64,000 bases of DNA. Source: Trichobilharzia szidati. Its lineage: Eukaryota > Platyhelminthes > Trematoda > Strigeidida > Schistosomatidae. The stretch covers positions 102,437,256 to 102,501,255 of the forward strand of contig OX235271.1 of assembly GCA_944472155.2 (NCBI GenBank). Reading direction: 5' to 3'. The notes beneath the pieces are model-generated. The model worked only from the letters and a program-made list of their open reading frames with translations. It did no database searches and was not told the DNA's origin. Both the position numbers and the translations under genes were made by a program. This document shows, piece after piece, positions 60,291-64,000 of this stretch; positions within the stretch are counted from its first letter, which is position 1, and the number at the start of each line of letters is the position of its first letter.

Positions 60291-62756
60291 ATAGCCCATA
60301 TTTGCTAGCTACAACGACCAACGCACTTCCGACAAAATGCGGCATTGAGTTACACAGCTGGTTAATATGCCACAATTGTCGGGCTGCCGTGCCACTACCT
60401 TCTATTGTGGCTGGAAGTGACAGCAAAAATATGCTGACAACTAGTAACAGCACCACTTCTACAAGCTCAGCATCTGCGCCTGCCGTGAACCCTTTTCACT
60501 TCACCTTATGTATGTGTCACAAAACTTCACATTACCAGAACAGCTTCAACTCTTACTTTAGAAACAGAACAACTACAGCTGTCTGTAGAAGAGCTGAAGA
60601 TTTTGATGAGGGATTTAATGTGTAGTAAGGCTAGGAATGCAGGATTTTCAGAAATTTGGCCCGCATATCTGAACCATCAACACAAATTAGTCACACAAAA
60701 TCGCAGGTCTGTGAACTTACACCTCTGAACATCCTCACTAGGCCCATAAACCCTGGCGAACTTGACAAATAATCAGTAGACACCTTGATAAACTTCATCA
60801 TAACTGAGGTTATCAAAAGACTAGATACTAAACTAAGTGTGATAGTCGATACAAGATAATGAGGGATTGAAAAGAGCTCAAGGCATTTAACTTAGTGCGG
60901 CAAAAATGCCTAAATCCTAAACAAAATGTCACAGGCTGAAGAAGAGTCCGAACGAACACTGCTGCCCTATACTCATTCAGCTTGAAATAGAGACAGAGGT
61001 CAAGAAATTCACCAATTCACAACGTATCCTACTACAGGATACGGGTTACAAGCAAATAAAAATTGTAGCACATAAGGCAGTGACTGAAAGGCTTGCTTAC
61101 AATCCCCTTGCTGAACCTAATATGAAGAACGGAAGTCACTGATTTAGATAAACCTATGGTCAACATGATAGAGCTCATAGTCTCTCCCCTCTCATACCTA
61201 AGAAAACTAGCCCCATAGGGCACGATACCAGCTGAAAGGCTAGTGAATTATAATATTACTACTATATTAGCGCTTCCACCCTCTGCCGTGGATCAAGATA
61301 TGTCTGTGGATGACCCTAAGACAGAAATCAGTGCCCCTCGCAAGCCGACAACATCCTCTCCTAGCCATAACGCGGGGAGTAAAATGGAATTCGGTAACAA
61401 AACATGCCGAAATACACCACTCGTAACGAGAAATCTTCTACATTTTCAATTAACTAAGAAGAATCCATCCTTTTAATCAAATAATATTGAAAATTATGCT
61501 AACAACAACATCAAAAGCAGAAATAGGGGCATACTCGACACGGATAGTTACGTAACAACGCACTCGCATAACATGCCAAGTCTCACTAAAATTCACACTA
61601 ATGGCTGGTGTAGTAACACCACCACGCAAAATGGTACAAGTGGAAACACTCAGGACTCAAATCTTAATCAATCTGGGTCTTCAAAGTATGACACACAAAC
61701 AAACTTCGACAGAATATATGTAAGAAGTCTTCTGGAAATCAAACCACATCGCAGCAATGCATGGCATCACAAGATACCAATGATTTTTTATCCAACACAT
61801 CCCTGTCAGTGCTAACCAAACAACTGGTGGGGATTTTAACTCTTCTGAACCTGTACCACAGGTGTCGGCTCCCTATCAGGAAGAAAACAGACAGTCTAGT
61901 GCACATGGAATTAATAATCACATCCAGTAGTTGTAGAAGCATAGGCCAAATAAAAACTTCTACTCAAGTCTCCAACCTAACCAAGCCTAGAACTACCTCA
62001 TCCTATAGTTAATCCATTAAAAAAATAGATAGTAACTCGGCGGACATAGGTGAACGTGGTACTCACACTAATTGCAGCACAGGGTTGTTATGCCAGGCAG
62101 ATCCACACCTGAGCCTGACTGGCGAGCTTAAATACTTCAAACACTACTTAAACTCTTAACTTTACTTATGCTTAAATAATGCTAGATCTATCCTGGACAA
62201 ACTACCAGTGCTCAGCGTACACACACTTGTATATAAGCCACCAATAATTATTATTGCTGAATTCTGGTGTCACCACAATATACCAGACGAAGAGACAAGC
62301 ATCGATGGGTACACACACTTTCGATGTGACAGGAACAGTTGTAAGGGAGGTGACTGTCTGATGTATTTCCTGTATTACAGCTAGAAAATAGGGAACTCAA
62401 TGACATGCACAACACCCAATGGGTCTACGCACACTTCAAAAGTGCTGCACTACTAATAGGATGTATCCACAGAACACTTGGTACATTTATTGACTACGAG
62501 ACTCAACTCATTCATATACTGGGGCAAGTATCCACTCTTCCATACGAGCATAAGATCATATGTGGAGACTTCAACCTACCCAAAATAAACTGGGATTTAT
62601 TAACAGGACCAGCTAAGTATGACAGACACTTAGGTACACCGGACATTTTCAACTGGAGACAAACCGAGGCAAAGGGTATCAATCAGGGGTTGTTTTGGCG
62701 TTCACTCACCGGTAATCACCAGTGGGTCGCCAATCGTTGCTACCCTTTTTAGGTAT
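60290..62756 (+). mobile_element. CR1-like LINE, ORF1 region and start of endonuclease, decayed
   Basis: The first part (60302-60625) has a Cys/His cluster (CGIELHSWLICHNC, LCMCHKTSH) followed by a Ser/Thr-rich stretch, consistent with an ORF1. Near 62165 the CR1/Jockey-type endonuclease opens: LNNARSILDKLPVL, PPIIIIAEFW, IDGYTHFRCDRNSCKGGDCL, then, frameshifted, IICGDFNLPKINWDLL at about 62570. It stops near 62756, before any reverse transcriptase, where a - strand Gypsy piece begins. Confidence 0.75.
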
Positions 62757-64000
62757 CATATGCAGTGGGGATGCCCATGGGCTATTCGATGGCCGAATGA
62801 TGCCAAGGGTGAGCATATGGTCAAACACATTTCTAGCCATTCTCAGTTTGTCAGGAGCAAGTCATCGTGCTTTAGATGTCACCGGCTGTCCTGAGGTTAT
62901 GATGTGGTGCATAACATTGTTGGTTATGCACGGGAGGTCGTTAGATGGGCAATTAAGTTCCGGATATTTGTCAACAATCGGTTGAAAAGTTGGATCGAGT
63001 ATTGCTTTCATCTTAACGATTGACAAGCTGGGGCCACTGTAAGTTATGCCTTTGATAGACAGATTAGTAGTGCTGTCAATTAGTCGTTTACGGCGGACGT
63101 CTACGAGTAAATCATGATGATTGAGTAGGTCAGTGCCGATGATGGGCATTGTGATGTCAGCGAGAAGGAAAATTCACTGAATGGGTTTGCGCAAACCAAC
63201 GTTCAGATAGACGTATTTTCTACCAAGAGTTGCAATTGGTTTTCCATTTGCAGCCTGTAAGTTGAAAGTAGGTTCCTAATGTCGATCTGCTGCTGTAGCA
63301 GGAACGACGCTGACTTCGGCGCCGGTGTCGACTAAATATCGAGTCTGGCTGATCACATCATGGGTGTAAAGTAAGCGGAGAGTGCCACCGGCGACGGTTG
63401 CCGCTAACGCATGCCGGTGGGATAGTTTCCCACAGACTTTGAGACATTTTCGAAGTTGCAAGGTTTTCGGCAACATTTCGCTTCCTGGCCATAGGTGTTA
63501 TGACACCAGCACCAGTCAGGGTTTTTCAGTAAACATGGCTTGGACTTAGATCGACCACGTGCCTTCTGCCATTGAGGGGATTTAGGACGACGGTAGGAGG
63601 AATTACTAGGCATGTTTGACCTAGGCATCTGCTGGATGGAGTTGCATAACTCTATCACTGCAGTATCCTTACTTGAAGCCTGTTTGGCCACCGAGCATAT
63701 ATCAGAAACTGACCGTTTACTTATTTCCAGAATTTTATCAGCAGAAACACCCTGAAGTGTCACCAGCACAGTCTGTACTGACTGTGGCAGTTTGGATAAG
63801 AAGAGTTCTCTGAAAAGTCCTTCGTCAAACTGACTTTGGCCAATAACCTCTCTCATTCTTCTCAGCATGCTCATGGCTAAATGATCCCCTAACTCGATGT
63901 TACGAAATAATTAATCCAGATGCTGTCGATCCGTGAGAACGTCTCTCCTGAGGAGGGATGCTTTGAGCAACTCGTACGAGTTGCTTACCTCTGGACTCGA
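62757..64000 (-). mobile_element. Ty3/Gypsy fragment (second lineage), gag to start of RT, runs off window
   Basis: Read right to left: gag (YELLKASLLRRDVLTDRQHL, SMLRRMREVIGQSQFDEGLF, ELFLSKLPQSVQTVL); a Cys/His box WCWCHNTYGQEAKCCRKPC of the CHCC type described for CsRn1/Boudicca-like elements; protease YLVDTGAEVSVVPA near 63340 and IIGTDLLNHHDLLVD near 63140; and the RT entry LGIIRPSNSPWASPLHMIP near 62770. A stop near 63880, a stop or shift near 63200-63290 and a TGA near 62865 show it is dead. The rest of pol is missing at 62757. Confidence 0.85.

Overview
This is genomic DNA from a flatworm, almost certainly a trematode of the genus Schistosoma. The evidence is the mix of repeats rather than any one gene: Penelope-like elements (PLEs) with GIY-YIG tails, two families of RTE-type LINE, a CR1-like LINE, Ty3/Gypsy elements with Cys/His-box gags, tRNA-derived SINEs and hammerhead-ribozyme repeats, all lying in the introns of AT-rich, spliced genes. 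No bacterial, phage or CRISPR features are present.

Two host genes are visible and they converge. On the + strand, 489-6116 holds the last four exons of BCS1, the AAA chaperone of the mitochondrial inner membrane; its 5' part is outside the window. On the - strand, 58453-25306 holds what I reconstruct as a complete 14-exon gene for mitochondrial translation initiation factor 2 (MTIF2, IF-2mt). All 13 splice junctions keep one reading frame of about 815 codons. The G domain, domain II, the charged linker and the C-terminal domains are recognised from sequence. The first four small exons are assigned by splice phase and are less certain. Both products act in mitochondria, but nothing shows co-regulation.

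Between the two genes (about 6.2-25.2 kb) lies a nest of transposons. One old RTE-type LINE (called family 2 here, + strand) starts near 7.96 kb and ends near 25.1 kb. It is split by a - strand RTE copy (8.25-12.1 kb), by a PLE remnant with a nearly intact + strand RTE copy (13.26-17.46 kb), and by a Gypsy element with an intact gag-pol frame (17.65-22.63 kb). The Gypsy element comes with an extra solo LTR and a triplicated 159-bp flank.

The MTIF2 introns (25.7-57.5 kb) hold a Gypsy derivative lacking RT and RNase H, four PLE copies or pieces (one with an internal inversion), LINE fragments, three groups of tRNA-like SINE, a 73-bp-arm palindrome, and a tRNA-like SINE carrying a complete hammerhead ribozyme motif at 37099-37143. 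From about 58.5 kb to the right edge there is no host gene I can recognise: a degraded CR1-like element (60.3-62.76 kb) abuts a degraded Gypsy gag-protease-RT fragment (62.76-64.0 kb).

The hammerhead-bearing SINE family is the item most worth a second look: one intact copy with a 15-bp target-site duplication and two decayed relatives, all inside MTIF2 introns.
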